From Defluviicoccus sp046348835 (GTDB lineage Bacteria > Pseudomonadota > Alphaproteobacteria > Rhodospirillales > Defluviicoccaceae): a DNA stretch of 64,000 nt. Each line of letters opens with the position of its first letter. Position 1 is the stretch's first letter. The stretch is from positions 682,001-746,000 of the forward strand of contig JAXMDM010000002.1 of assembly GCA_046348835.1 (NCBI GenBank), read 5' to 3'. The translations under genes and the position numbers were made by a program. The notes beneath the pieces were generated by a model, which was not told where the DNA came from, made no database searches, and saw only the letters and a program-made list of their open reading frames with translations. Of the stretch, positions 25,422-33,721 are shown in pieces.

Positions 25422-27203
25422 ATGACAGCATCCGCGGACCATTTGCTTGCCGGGGCGCCGCTGACCCGACGATCCATCCTCCGCGGCGCGGCGGCGCTGG
25501 GGATCGCCTGCGTGGCGCCCGGGCGCGCCGGCGCGGCGGTGGACCCGATGCGCCTGGCGGCGGCAAAGCGGTGGGTGGTGGGCGAATTCACCCCTTCGAC
25601 GCTCACCACCGACCAGCAGATGGCCGAGATGGAGTTTTTCATCCGCGCCGCCGAGCCGTTTCGCGGCCAGCAGATCTACGTGGTGTCGGAGACCCTCGAT
25701 ACCCACGAGTACGAGGCCCGCTACCTCGCCCGTGCCTTCCGCGAGATGACCGATATCAGCGTCGTCCACGACCTGATCAAGGAAGGCGAACTCATCGAGC
25801 GCCTGGAAACCCAGATGCGCACCGGTCGCAATCTCTACGATGGCTACATCAACGACAGCGATCTGATCGGCACCCACTGGCGCTACGGCAGCGCCGTCCC
25901 GCTCAACGACTGGATCGCCGGCGACGGCGCCGCGTTCACCCTGCCGACCCTCGACCTCGACGATTTCATCGGCCTCAGCTTCACCACCGCCCCCGACGGC
26001 ACCCTCTATCAGCTGCCCGACCAGCAGTTCGCCAATCTCTACTGGTTCCGCCACGACTGGTTCCAGCGTCCCGATCTTCGCGACCGGTTCAGCGCCCGCT
26101 ATGGGTACGAACTGGGCGTTCCGGTCAACTGGAAGGCCTACGAAGACATCGCCCAGTTCTTTACCGAGGACGTGCGCGAGATCGACGGCGTCCGCGTCTG
26201 GGGGCACATGGACTACGGCAAGCGCGACCCTTCGCTCGGCTGGCGGTTTACCGACGCGTGGCTGTCGATGGCCGGGGCGGGGGATCCGGGGCTGCCCAAC
26301 GGGCTGCCGGTGGACGAGTGGGGGATTCGCGCCGAAGACTGCCATCCGGTCGGCTCCAGCGTCAGCCGCGGCGGCGCCGCCAATTCCCCGGCTGCCGTCT
26401 ACGCCCTGCGCAAGTATGTGGAATGGCTCAACAAGTACGCTCCGCCGGAAGCCAGGGAGATGACCTTCACCGATGCCGGACCGGTGCCGGGACGGGGCCA
26501 GATCGCCCAGCAGGTCTTCTGGTACACCGCCTTCACCGCCGACCTGCTCAAACCGGGGCTGCCGGTGGTCAATGCCGACGGCACGCCGAAATGGCGCATG
26601 GCGCCGTCGCCGCACGGCATCTACTGGCGGCCGGGGATGAAGCTCGGCTACCAGGACTGCGGCTCGTGGACGCTGCTGCCGAGCACCCCCGTGCCGCGCC
26701 GGCAGGCGGCGTGGCTTTACGCCCAGTTCACCACCTGCAAGACGGTCTCGTTGAAAAAGACCCTGGTGGGGCTGACGCCATTCCGCCAGAGCGACATCTT
26801 TTCGCCGGCGATGACCGAGGCGGCGCCGCGGCTGGGCGGACTGGTGGAGTTCTATCGCAGCCCGGCTCGCCTGGCGTGGACGCCCACCGGCATCAACGTC
26901 CCCGACTATCCGCGGCTGGCGCAACTGTGGTGGTCGCGGATCGCCGCCGCCGTCCACGGCGGGGCGGCACCGCAGGCGGTGATGGACAATCTGGCCGCCG
27001 CCCAGGACGAGGTCCTCGGCCGGCTGCAGGGCGCCGACGTGATGAAGCGCTGCCCGCCCATCCTCGGCCCGGCCATCGATCCGCAGGTGTGGCTGGACCG
27101 GCCGGGCGCACCGAAACCGGCCCTCGCCGACGAGGAAGGGAAGGGCGAAACGATCCGCTACGACGACCTGCTCCGCGGCTGGCGCGAAGGCCAGGTGACC
27201 TGA
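25422..27203 (+). CDS. Tat-exported ABC substrate-binding protein, GlpV-like
   Basis: 593 residues. A twin-arginine signal (LTRRSILRGAAALG, then a hydrophobic stretch and an AGAA cleavage region) directs it to the periplasm. The mature protein is a family-1 extracellular solute-binding protein of the long type found as GlpV in rhizobial glycerol ABC systems (EFFIRAAEPFRGQQIYVVSETLDTHEYE; CGSWTLLPSTPVPRR). The start ATG has GGGAGGT upstream. It is divergent from glpK, which supports glycerol as ligand. No permease or ATPase genes for it occur in the window, so it either works with a distant transporter or supplies GlpF or a sensor (inference). Confidence 0.82.
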   Translation: MTASADHLLAGAPLTRRSILRGAAALGIACVAPGRAGAAVDPMRLAAAKRWVVGEFTPSTLTTDQQMAEMEFFIRAAEPFRGQQIYVVSETLDTHEYEARYLARAFREMTDISVVHDLIKEGELIERLETQMRTGRNLYDGYINDSDLIGTHWRYGSAVPLNDWIAGDGAAFTLPTLDLDDFIGLSFTTAPDGTLYQLPDQQFANLYWFRHDWFQRPDLRDRFSARYGYELGVPVNWKAYEDIAQFFTEDVREIDGVRVWGHMDYGKRDPSLGWRFTDAWLSMAGAGDPGLPNGLPVDEWGIRAEDCHPVGSSVSRGGAANSPAAVYALRKYVEWLNKYAPPEAREMTFTDAGPVPGRGQIAQQVFWYTAFTADLLKPGLPVVNADGTPKWRMAPSPHGIYWRPGMKLGYQDCGSWTLLPSTPVPRRQAAWLYAQFTTCKTVSLKKTLVGLTPFRQSDIFSPAMTEAAPRLGGLVEFYRSPARLAWTPTGINVPDYPRLAQLWWSRIAAAVHGGAAPQAVMDNLAAAQDEVLGRLQGADVMKRCPPILGPAIDPQVWLDRPGAPKPALADEEGKGETIRYDDLLRGWREGQVT

Positions 27204-27277
27204 GCCGCCACTGCGGCGGGTCCGGCTGCCGGCAGCACGTCTTGCGCGAGGAGACCGGTGCAGAGCCGCTCAACGTT

Positions 27278-27299
27278 CCCTCTCCCTCAAGGGAGAGGG
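27278..27299. repeat. Stem-loop intergenic repeat, also likely terminator
   Basis: Perfect 10-bp stem CCCTCTCCCT (27278-27287) / AGGGAGAGGG (27290-27299) with a 2-nt loop, followed by a CAGGGTGAGGGG tail. This CTCTCCCT-type sequence is a common proteobacterial intergenic repeat. It sits 75 bases after the GlpV-like gene and may end that transcript. Confidence 0.6.
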
Positions 27300-27359
27300 G
27301 CAGGGTGAGGGGGACAGATATTGATTTCGAGCATCCGCCCCTAACCGTCGCTGCACGCC

Positions 27360-27382
27360 GCCCTCTCCCGACGGGCGAGGGC
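27360..27382. repeat. Second copy of the CTCTCCC-type stem-loop
   Basis: GCCCTCTCCC (27360-27369) pairs with GGGCGAGGGC (27373-27382) apart from one mismatch, loop of three. It is related in sequence to the element at 27278-27299. The remaining bases between the binding-protein gene and the tRNA (27204-27483) show no gene. Confidence 0.5.
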
Positions 27383-27483
27383 ACCATTTCGCACTCCGTG
27401 TTGCGCAACCAAGCCGTCATCAGGGCGCCGCCAACGGCCTTCCTGCCGACTTGCCCCCGAAGAGGCTAAGTCTTTGATTTTAT

Positions 27484-27558
27484 TGGTGCCGCAGGAGGGA
27501 TTTGAACCCCCGACCCGCGCATTACGAATGCGCTGCTCTACCCCTGAGCTACTGCGGC
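27484..27558 (-). tRNA. tRNA-Thr (anticodon CGT)
   Basis: A full cloverleaf reads on the minus strand. The acceptor stem is GCCGCAG with CTGCGGC, the T-loop is GGTTCAAATCC, and the anticodon stem GCGCA/TGCGC has loop TTCGTAA, giving anticodon CGT for the Thr codon ACG. The CCA end is encoded (27484-27486). No intron. Confidence 0.95.
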
Positions 27559-27693
27559 CCGGATTCCGCCGAGGTCCGACCGATCCTGGCGGAACCACGG
27601 CCGTACCCTAACCCTGAGCGCCCCGGCGGAGCAAGCATCGGACACGATCGGAGACGGCGCCCGGCCTGGACCGGGCCCTTCGCATCAACGCAT

Positions 27694-28062
27694 CTACTGG
27701 CTCAGGCACTTGAAGTGGGTGACGGTCTCATAGGGGCCGGCATCGAGGCCGGTGTCGATGGCGTAGGGGACGAGGAGATCGCGGCTGGCGCCGGCCGGCC
27801 AGGTGGCGGTGGTCGCCGTCGACCCGGCGAGGACGGGGCGGCCGGCCTGGACCACCGCCACTTCGATGAACACCTTTTCGGTGAGCGGTTGCGCCGCGCC
27901 GTTGGCGATGGTGACCTGGAAGCCCTCCGCACCCTGCTCCACCCGGCCGACGACGAGCGCGTCGTTGGCGACGGCACACGGCACCGGCGCCGCACAGCCG
28001 GCGAGGCCGGCAAGCCCGGTGGCGAGCAGCGCCGGGACCAGCGGCCGGAGCGGTATCACCAC
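27694..28062 (-). CDS. Small lipoprotein of unknown function
   Basis: 122 residues. A signal peptide with lipobox LAGLAGC (Cys at about residue 23) predicts attachment to the outer or inner membrane from the periplasmic side. The mature part has a beta-sandwich look (VVGRVEQGAEGFQVTIANGAAQPLTEKVFIEVAVVQAGRPVLAG) like small envelope lipoproteins; I do not recognise a named family. Two consecutive GTG codons (28062 and 28059) can start it. It follows hemY by 11 bases and is the last gene of the hemC-hemD-mic60-hemY run, so it is probably co-transcribed. Confidence 0.65.
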   Translation of the reverse strand: MVIPLRPLVPALLATGLAGLAGCAAPVPCAVANDALVVGRVEQGAEGFQVTIANGAAQPLTEKVFIEVAVVQAGRPVLAGSTATTATWPAGASRDLLVPYAIDTGLDAGPYETVTHFKCLSQ

Positions 28063-28073
28063 GCCGCCACGGT

Positions 28074-29348
28074 TCAGCCGCCGCTCTTGCCGTCGGCGGC
28101 GGCGAGCGGCACCGGCGGCTGGGCGACGGGATTGGCCAGCGCCACCGGCGGCGCCGGCACGGTTTCCTCTACCGGCTCGGCCTCGCCGTCGCGGGCGGCC
28201 CGCATCAACCACATGCGCGCCCGGGCGATGTCGCCGTGCTCGGCCTCCTCCAGCGCCGCCATCAGCCGGCAGACACGGGGCGCCGAGTCCTCGGACGCGA
28301 TGGACTCCAGCTGGCTGCGCGCCTCGCCCCACAGTCGCGCCTCCAGGGCGGTGACGGCGATGGTGATCCGGCTTTCCATGTGGTCGGGGTTGAAGCGGGC
28401 GAGATTGTGCGCCGCCTTGACCTTCTTCAGGGCGTCGTCGCTTTCGGTGGCGGTCCAGTAGATATCGGCGAGTTCCGGGTCCGGGGCCCTCTCCCAGGCG
28501 CGCTCGATCACATCGGCGGCCTTCTTCAACCGGCCGTCGCTGACGTAGAGGCGGGCGAGGCGGATGGCGGCGGGGCTGTAGGCGGGATCGGCCTTGATCG
28601 CCTTCTGCGCCAAGCGCTGGGCATCGTTGCCGGCTGCCTCCAGGCTTTGCTTATAGAGGAGTTCGGCCCGTTCGCGCGCGGCGGCGTCCGGGTCCATGAC
28701 CCTGGCGTGGACCGACCGGTCCAGCAGCGCTTCCGCGTCGCCCCATTGGCCCAGCTGCTTGTGCAGGTCGTAGAGGGTGGAAACGACCCATTCGCTCTTG
28801 GGATTGAGGTGATAGGCGCGCTCCGCCAGCGCGGTCGCCTCCGGCCAATCGTGCCGCCGCATCGCCTGGGTGAGCAGCCCGCGCAGGCCGAGGAACTCCG
28901 TCTCCGGTCGATCCCGCATCGCCTTGAAGAAGTCCGCCGCGGCGCCCTCGTCGCCCTTCAGCTGTGCCGCCTGGGCGGAGAGGAGCATGGTCAGCGGCCG
29001 CTCGTCCAAAAGCCGCTCCGCCCGCTTCGACTGGCGTCCCGCGGTCTCGGCATCCCCGGCGGCGACCGCCACCAGGCCGCGGCTGAGGGCCTCGTAACCG
29101 CGGCGCTGCCGCCGGGCGCGACGGCCGCCGAGGAAGCTGTGGGGCGCCCGCCGCAGCGTCCACCACAATCGGTAGAGGAGGGCGGCCAGCGCCATCAACA
29201 GCAACAGGGCGACGACGAAAACGGCGAACGAGGTGGCGATGCGGTAGTTGCCCCACTCCAGCATCATCTCGCCGGGGGCGGCGGCGAAGGTCCCGGCGAT
29301 GATGGCGACGACGGCGAGGACGATGATGAAGACGATCCAGCGCAGCAT
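28074..29348 (-). CDS. hemY: HemY-family TPR membrane protein
   Basis: 424 residues. Two N-terminal helices (about 3-22 and 38-60) anchor it in the inner membrane; the rest is a soluble TPR array (LLSAQAAQLKGDEGAAADFFKAM; AYHLNPKSEWVVSTLYDLHKQLGQWGDAEALLD). The HemY_N pattern APGEMMLEWGNYRIATSFAV is clear. HemY is a protoheme-synthesis-associated protein of uncertain biochemical function, not protoporphyrinogen oxidase. A Pro/Ala-rich tail follows residue 390. The start ATG 29348 lies five bases after the mic60 stop. The order hemC-hemD-mic60-hemY is a known alphaproteobacterial arrangement. Confidence 0.88.
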   Translation of the reverse strand: MLRWIVFIIVLAVVAIIAGTFAAAPGEMMLEWGNYRIATSFAVFVVALLLLMALAALLYRLWWTLRRAPHSFLGGRRARRQRRGYEALSRGLVAVAAGDAETAGRQSKRAERLLDERPLTMLLSAQAAQLKGDEGAAADFFKAMRDRPETEFLGLRGLLTQAMRRHDWPEATALAERAYHLNPKSEWVVSTLYDLHKQLGQWGDAEALLDRSVHARVMDPDAAARERAELLYKQSLEAAGNDAQRLAQKAIKADPAYSPAAIRLARLYVSDGRLKKAADVIERAWERAPDPELADIYWTATESDDALKKVKAAHNLARFNPDHMESRITIAVTALEARLWGEARSQLESIASEDSAPRVCRLMAALEEAEHGDIARARMWLMRAARDGEAEPVEETVPAPPVALANPVAQPPVPLAAADGKSGG

Positions 29349-29353
29349 CGCTC

Positions 29354-30613
29354 TTACCCCCGCGCCTTGGCCAGGCGTTCCGCCGTTCCCGATTCCAGGG
29401 TGGCGACGGCTCGATCGGCGGTGAGCCGCAATTCGGCCCGTTGCAGCCATTCCGCCGCCGGGATCGCCGCCTGGCCTTCGATCCGCTTGACCACGTCCAC
29501 CGCGGCGGCGAGGTCGCCCGCCTTCAACTCGGCTTCCGCCTGGGCCAGCGCCGCGTCGATGCCGCCGGCGCGGGCGGCCGCCGGTCCGGTGGCGCGAATG
29601 GAGACCAGCGAGGCGAACTTGTCGGCCACCCGATCGATCCAGGTATCGCCGCCGCTCGTCGGCGCCGCCCGGGCGATGGCGTCGGCGACCGCCGGGAACT
29701 GCGCCGCCAGGGACGCGGTGGTGGGAATCCCGGAACTGGCCTGGGCCTCGAGCCCGGCGATCGCTTCCGCCGTCGCCGGGTCGTTGCCGGCGATGGCGCG
29801 AACCGCGGCGAGCTCGCGCACGTAGGGAGTGCCGGCGGCGATCGCCTGGCCCAACTGGCTGACGGCAAGTACCGCGGTGTTGAGCGAAGCGAAACCTTCG
29901 CGCAGGCTAAGCGCCTTCGCCGACAGCTCGCGCACCTGGCTCTCCAGGGTGCCGGTCTGGATGGCCGAGCGCTCGAGCCGGGCGATGCGCTCCTCGAGCC
30001 CGCTCACCGCGCCGGTCAGGCCCTTGATGTCGTCGCCGTTGCCGGCCACAGCGTCGACCCCCTTGCGCACCTCGTCGACGGCCTGCTGCAGGCCATCGAG
30101 GCGGGTCTCAATCGCCGCGACGGCGGATGCCAGCCGGTCTTGCTCGGCGGCGAGGGACTCGACCGCCGGTATCGCCGCAGCCGTTGAGACCGCAGGGGCA
30201 GGGGCGGGGGGAACCGGAACCGGCGTAGGGGTTGCCGCGGTCGCCGCGGGTGCCTGACTTGGCGCAGCGGGGACCGGGGCAGGGACGGGGGGCGCCGAAG
30301 GGGGCGGCGGCGGGACGAACTCGGCCGTACGCAGGCCGGTGAGGCGCGGCAGCCAAGCGTCGCGGGTGAACCAGCCGCCGACGCCGACGGCGATCAGCAG
30401 GAGCAGCAGCCATGGCCACCAAGAGCCGCCGGAGCGGCGCTCGACGGCTGGCACCGGTGGTGCCGACGGCGGCACCGGTTCGGAATCGCGGGAAGCGGCG
30501 ACTTCTGCGGCGGCCACCTCGTCGGCGTCGGCGGCGGCTTGCGTCGTCGCCATCGCCCGGGCGGCTTCCACCGGTGTTTCCACCTTTTCCGGCTTTTCGC
30601 TCTCGTCGGCCAT
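29354..30613 (-). CDS. Mic60/mitofilin family inner-membrane protein
   Basis: 419 residues: an acidic N-terminus, one membrane helix (SWWPWLLLLLIAVGVGGWF, about 65-83), a Pro/Ala-rich linker, a coiled coil (about 155-235; LEERIARLERSAIQ) and a C-terminal mitofilin domain (ADKFASLVSIRA... AIPAAEWLQRAELRL). This is the bacterial homologue of mitochondrial Mic60, which shapes intracytoplasmic or inner membranes in alphaproteobacteria. ATG 30613 is preferred to ATG 30634, whose ribosome site would be too close. It lies between hemD and hemY, the position typical of alphaproteobacterial Mic60. Confidence 0.85.
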   Translation of the reverse strand: MADESEKPEKVETPVEAARAMATTQAAADADEVAAAEVAASRDSEPVPPSAPPVPAVERRSGGSWWPWLLLLLIAVGVGGWFTRDAWLPRLTGLRTAEFVPPPPPSAPPVPAPVPAAPSQAPAATAATPTPVPVPPAPAPAVSTAAAIPAVESLAAEQDRLASAVAAIETRLDGLQQAVDEVRKGVDAVAGNGDDIKGLTGAVSGLEERIARLERSAIQTGTLESQVRELSAKALSLREGFASLNTAVLAVSQLGQAIAAGTPYVRELAAVRAIAGNDPATAEAIAGLEAQASSGIPTTASLAAQFPAVADAIARAAPTSGGDTWIDRVADKFASLVSIRATGPAAARAGGIDAALAQAEAELKAGDLAAAVDVVKRIEGQAAIPAAEWLQRAELRLTADRAVATLESGTAERLAKARG

Positions 30614-30655
30614 TGCCTGTTCCCTTGTCCCCATGTCCCTCGGCGGGCGACTTTA

Positions 30656-31486
30656 TCAGGGTTCGCCCGTGGGTGGGGAGACGGAATTGCCTCGATCGTC
30701 ACCCGCATCCGGCCCGTCGGACGGGGAAAAGGCGTCGATGACGGCGGCGATCAACGACGCTTCGGTGGGTTCGGCGGCAACCCTCACCCGATGCCAGGGC
30801 AGCGTCGACGCCCGCTCCGCCACCGCCCGGCTGAGGCACAGGGCGGTGAGCCGGCCGCAGGCCCCGTTGCACCCGGCATCGCCGACGAGGCGGACCCAGG
30901 TGGTGGCGGTGCGCGGCGAGAACAGCAGAACGCCGGCCAGACCGCCCGCTTGCAGCGCTTCCAGCGCCGCCGGGCCGAGCCGCTTGGCCGTCTCGGCGGC
31001 ATAAAGGACCTCGCGCCGGTAGGTGAAGCCGGCGGCGGCGAGGCGGCCGGCAAGGTCGCCGGCGACGTCGCCGGCGGCGACATGAACGAGCGGGCCGGCG
31101 GCGGGATCGAGGCGGCCGATGACCAGATCGGCCAGGGCGGCGACGTCGCCGCCCGCACTCTCCACCCGGGCGAAGCCGGCCGCCGCCGCCGCCCGCGCGG
31201 TGGCATCGCCCACCGCCATCACCGGCACCCCCCGGCGCCGGTCGCGGTGGACGAAGGCGCGGACGCCGTTGGCGCTGGTGGCGAGCAACGCCTGGACCCC
31301 GTCCAGATCCAAGGGCGGCCCGTCGCGATAGACGATGTCCAGCATCGGCTCGGTCAGGGTCGGGAACCCCGCCGCGGCGAGGATACGGGCGAGCGGCTCC
31401 GCATCGTCGCGCGGCCGGGTGATCAAGAGCCGCCGCGCCCGACCCGCCTCGCGGGCGTCGTCGGCGTCAGGGGCCGATGAAGACAT
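30656..31486 (-). CDS. hemD: Uroporphyrinogen-III synthase
   Basis: 276 residues, low-conservation HemD fold. Recognisable parts are LLITRPRDDAEPLARILAAAGF at the start, the ATSANGVRAF segment (typical 'TSxNGVxA'), AVGDATARAAAAAGF, and LLFSPRTATTW. It cyclises hydroxymethylbilane to uroporphyrinogen III. A 20-base overlap with hemC (31467-31486) shows the two are translated from one message. The C-terminal tail from about residue 252 is Ser/Asp/Pro-rich and probably unstructured. Confidence 0.9.
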   Translation of the reverse strand: MSSSAPDADDAREAGRARRLLITRPRDDAEPLARILAAAGFPTLTEPMLDIVYRDGPPLDLDGVQALLATSANGVRAFVHRDRRRGVPVMAVGDATARAAAAAGFARVESAGGDVAALADLVIGRLDPAAGPLVHVAAGDVAGDLAGRLAAAGFTYRREVLYAAETAKRLGPAALEALQAGGLAGVLLFSPRTATTWVRLVGDAGCNGACGRLTALCLSRAVAERASTLPWHRVRVAAEPTEASLIAAVIDAFSPSDGPDAGDDRGNSVSPPTGEP

Positions 31487-32465
31487 CCGGGCCGATCCGC
31501 CGCTTCAGGTCGAGGCCGAGATCCCGCCCGAGTCGGGCCGCCTCGGCGGCGGCCCCCTGCCGTCGGTCGGCGACCAGGCGGGAGCCGTCGGGGGCGGCGA
31601 CGAGGCCGTCGAGCACGATCGTTCCGTCGTCGCCGACCCGGCCGTAGCCGCCGATGGGGGTGCGGCAGGATCCGTCCAGCGCCTCCAGCATCGCCCGTTC
31701 CGCCGTCATCGCCAGCGCCGTCGGGGCGTGGTCGATGGCGGAGAGGAGGTGGCGGCATCGCTCGTCGTCGGCGCGGCAGGTGATTCCGATGGCTCCCTGG
31801 CCCACCGCCGGCAGCATTTCGTCGGCGGCCAAAATGGCCGTCGCCCGGTCGGCCAGGCCGAGCCGGGTGAGGCCGGCGACGGCCAGCAGCGTCGCCTCGA
31901 TCTCGCCCGCCGCCAGCCTGCCGAGGCGGGTCCCCACATTGCCGCGCAGGGTCACCACCCGCAGATCCGGGCGCGCGTGGCGGATCTGCGCCTGGCGGCG
32001 GAGCGAAGCGGTACCCACCGACGCCCCGGCGGGCAGCGCGGCCAGCGAGTCGGCTGCAGGGGCGAGATCCGGGGCGATGATGAGCGCGTCGCGCGGGTCG
32101 GCCCGTTTCAGGAAGGCGGCGAGAAGAATACCGTCCGGCAGCCAGGTGGGCACATCCTTGGTGGAATGGACGGCGAGATCGATGCGGCCGTCCAGCATCA
32201 CCTCGTCCAGTTCCTTGGTGAACAGCCCCTTGCCGCCCACGTCGGCGAGCGGCCGGTCGAGGACGCGATCGCCGGTCGTCTTCACCGCGACGATCTCAAT
32301 CCCTCCGTCCCCGGCCAGGTCGGGGAAGGCGGCGATCAGGGCGGCGGCAACGGCATCGGTCTGGGCACGCGCCAGCGGGCTGGCACGGGTGCCGATCCTG
32401 AGCGGCTTGCGTCCGTGAGCGGGGCCCCGGGCGCGTTGGGACGGGGTGGTCGGTTGATCCGGCAT
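31467..32465 (-). CDS. hemC: Hydroxymethylbilane synthase
   Basis: 332 residues, with a 20-residue tail before IGTRASPLARAQTDAV. Conserved parts are TTGDRVLDRPLADVGGKGLFTKELDEVML, VHSTKDVPT, the substrate-binding Arg region GTASLRRQAQI, and the cofactor Cys in LDGSCRTPIGGYG that carries the dipyrromethane. It polymerises four porphobilinogen units. ATG 32465 is chosen; a TTG nine bases upstream lacks support. It is divergent from tsaD, the start codons being 70 bases apart, so the promoters share that gap. Confidence 0.94.
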   Translation of the reverse strand: MPDQPTTPSQRARGPAHGRKPLRIGTRASPLARAQTDAVAAALIAAFPDLAGDGGIEIVAVKTTGDRVLDRPLADVGGKGLFTKELDEVMLDGRIDLAVHSTKDVPTWLPDGILLAAFLKRADPRDALIIAPDLAPAADSLAALPAGASVGTASLRRQAQIRHARPDLRVVTLRGNVGTRLGRLAAGEIEATLLAVAGLTRLGLADRATAILAADEMLPAVGQGAIGITCRADDERCRHLLSAIDHAPTALAMTAERAMLEALDGSCRTPIGGYGRVGDDGTIVLDGLVAAPDGSRLVADRRQGAAAEAARLGRDLGLDLKRRIGPDVFIGP

Positions 32466-32535
32466 GGCGTGCAAGGATACTTGCGGTCCGGGCGGCGCGA
32501 AACCAGGATGTCCGCCCAGAGCTCAAAGGGCGACC

Positions 32536-33603
32536 GTGATCCTTCTCGGCATCGAGACCAGTTGCGACGAGACCGCGGCGGCGGTGGTCGACGCCGACCG
32601 GCGCATCCGTGCCGACGTCGTTCGCGGCCAGATCGAAGCGCATCGGCCGTGGGGCGGGGTGGTGCCGGAGGTGGCGGCGCGCGCCCATCTGGAGGTGCTG
32701 GATCAGGTCATCGCCCGGGCGATGACGGAGGCCGGGCTGGGCTTCGCCGATCTCGCCGGCGTCGCCGCCACCGCCGGGCCCGGCCTGATCGGCGGGGTGA
32801 TCGTCGGCGTGACCACGGCGAAGGCGATCGCGCTGGCGCACCGGCTGCCGTTCCTCGCCGTCAACCATCTGGAAGGCCACGCGTTGACCGCCCGGCTGAT
32901 CTCGGACGAGGTGGACTTTCCCTATCTTCTTCTCCTCGTCTCCGGCGGCCATTGCCAGCTTCTCATCGTCGAGGGGGTCGGTGACTACCGGCGTCTCGGG
33001 ACGACCATCGACGACGCGCTGGGCGAGGCCTTCGACAAGGCGGCGAAGCTGATGGGCCTGGGCTACCCGGGCGGACCGCTCATCGAACGGGCGGCGGCGG
33101 ACGGCGACCCGCGCCGCTTTGCCCTGCCGCGGCCGATGCTCGGCCGGCCCGACTGCCATTTTTCCTTCTCCGGGCTGAAAACCGCCGTGCGCCTGGCCTG
33201 GGAGGCGCTGCCGGACGCGGCGCGGGACGATCGGGCGAGGCGCGATCTCAGTGCCTCGTTCCAAGCGGCGGCCGGCGATGTGCTGGTCGACCGGTCGGTT
33301 GGCGCGATCCGCCTGTTTCGGCAGCGGCATCCGGTCGCAACGACGCCCACCTTCGTCGTCGCCGGCGGGGTGGCGGCCAACGGCTACCTGCGTCTGCGAT
33401 TGCAGGCGATGGCCCGGCGCGAAGGCGTTCGCCTGGTCGCACCGCCGCAGCGGCTGTGCACCGACAATGGCGCGATGATCGCCTGGGCCGGGGTCGAACG
33501 TCTCCGGCTCGGCCTCGTCGACGACCTGGATTTCGCACCGCGCCCGCGCTGGCCCCTCGATCCGGGCGCCGCCCCGGCCGGTTTCGCCGGCGTCAAGGCG
33601 TGA
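32536..33603 (+). CDS. tsaD: tRNA threonylcarbamoyladenosine synthase subunit TsaD
   Basis: 355 residues of the Kae1/TsaD ASKHA fold. The start ILLGIETSCDETAAAVVDADRR and the metal-binding NHLEGHALTARL (HxxxH) are diagnostic; DALGEAFDKAAKLMGLGYPGGPLIE and VVAGGVAANGYLRLRL complete the core. It transfers threonylcarbamoyl to A37 of ANN-decoding tRNAs with TsaB/TsaE. GTG 32536 is used, with AAGGG upstream; the frame runs further up but the extra 24 residues are not family sequence. It is followed by gpsA in the same direction. Confidence 0.95.
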   Translation: MILLGIETSCDETAAAVVDADRRIRADVVRGQIEAHRPWGGVVPEVAARAHLEVLDQVIARAMTEAGLGFADLAGVAATAGPGLIGGVIVGVTTAKAIALAHRLPFLAVNHLEGHALTARLISDEVDFPYLLLLVSGGHCQLLIVEGVGDYRRLGTTIDDALGEAFDKAAKLMGLGYPGGPLIERAAADGDPRRFALPRPMLGRPDCHFSFSGLKTAVRLAWEALPDAARDDRARRDLSASFQAAAGDVLVDRSVGAIRLFRQRHPVATTPTFVVAGGVAANGYLRLRLQAMARREGVRLVAPPQRLCTDNGAMIAWAGVERLRLGLVDDLDFAPRPRWPLDPGAAPAGFAGVKA

Positions 33604-33721
33604 ACCGCATCGGAATTGCCGCCCCGCAGGGGTGGTGTAACGCTTGCCCAGGGTCGTCGTTGCCGCCGGCCCCGGGGGGCGGCATAAAGGTTGACCTGAC
33701 CATGGCAGTACGGACGCGTTG

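Noticed and set aside
27502..28461. Open frame on the plus strand covering tRNA-Thr and the lipoprotein region
   Set aside because: It overlaps a tRNA and is antisense to hemY and the lipoprotein; no coding signal.
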